From: Micavibrio_C sp965231165
GTDB lineage: Bacteria > Pseudomonadota > Alphaproteobacteria > Micavibrionales > Micavibrionaceae
DNA length: 64,000 nucleotides
Direction of reading: 5' to 3'
NCBI GenBank assembly: GCA_965231165.1
Contig: OZ246421.1
Coordinates: 310,001 to 374,000 of the forward strand
The translations under genes were made by a program, and so were the position numbers. The notes below the pieces were generated by a model. The model ran no database searches, was not told the origin of the DNA, and was given only the letters and a program-made list of their open reading frames with translations. Positions 63,208 to 64,000 of this stretch are shown here, piece after piece; within the stretch, counting starts at the first letter, position 1, and every line of letters starts with the position of its first letter.

Positions 63208-64000
<793 letters not shown>

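Overview
The window reads as chromosomal DNA of a moderately GC-rich alphaproteobacterium. The ispH-thrB-rnhA cluster, TrmFO, fused MaeB malic enzyme, YajC-SecD-SecF operon, Fe-type superoxide dismutase, LipB and SerRS all fit that class. A Micavibrio- or Rhodospirillales-like lineage is my best guess; this is inference from gene content, and no rRNA or other decisive marker is present. The DNA is densely coded, with many 4-nt start/stop overlaps and convergent genes that touch or overlap at their 3' ends.

Layout. 1-8.8 kb: HDAC-family deacetylase, AGE-family epimerase, Ala/Pro-rich lipoprotein, ispH, a membrane-anchored protein, thrB-rnhA, a Tiki/ChaN-like protein and an unknown protein. 8.8-16.3 kb: class A PBP, GNAT, maeB-mgtE, an unknown protein and tRNA-Leu(GAG). 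16.4-25.3 kb: lipB, two tandem N-formylglutamate amidohydrolase-like genes, serS with an AT-rich in-frame insertion, an accessory patch (a three-repeat protein, an unknown gene, a decayed duplicate and a Cys/His protein), pcm-nlpD and a DUF1566-like gene. 25.6-30.5 kb: yajC-secD-secF-Mth938, a metallophosphoesterase and sodB. 30.5-39.2 kb: a squalene/phytoene synthase-like gene, a FecR protein, a minus-strand run of Y-family polymerase, BPL_N and trmFO, then rlmJ, a double TerB-like protein and a lipoprotein. 39.3-53.7 kb: a hybrid histidine kinase, a secreted protein, a cysteine synthase-like gene, fadE, a tandem paralog pair, a SulP transporter, typA, a HerA-like ATPase and small proteins. 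53.7-56.2 kb: a cassette bounded by inverted repeats. 56.2-64 kb: DEAD-box helicase, PepSY protein, a membrane gene with a deleted duplicate beside it, a DUF350 protein, an AbrB-Doc toxin-antitoxin pair, a repeat mosaic, an AT-rich zinc-ribbon gene and the C-terminal part of rimO.

The most interesting region is 53.7-56.2 kb. Four small minus-strand genes (a His-rich exported protein, a HupE/UreJ-like membrane protein, a transmembrane anchor protein and a 48-residue membrane miniprotein ending in HGHSHD) lie between imperfect inverted repeats of about 100 bp. The unit appears to have split a bidirectional terminator between two convergent housekeeping genes, leaving a 16-bp near-perfect direct repeat, and no transposase is present. 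It looks like a non-autonomous mobile cassette for metal handling. Other signs of flux are a family of GTCATCC-type inverted repeats in intergenic gaps, three decayed duplicate fragments next to their intact paralogs, and the AT-rich gene next to rimO.
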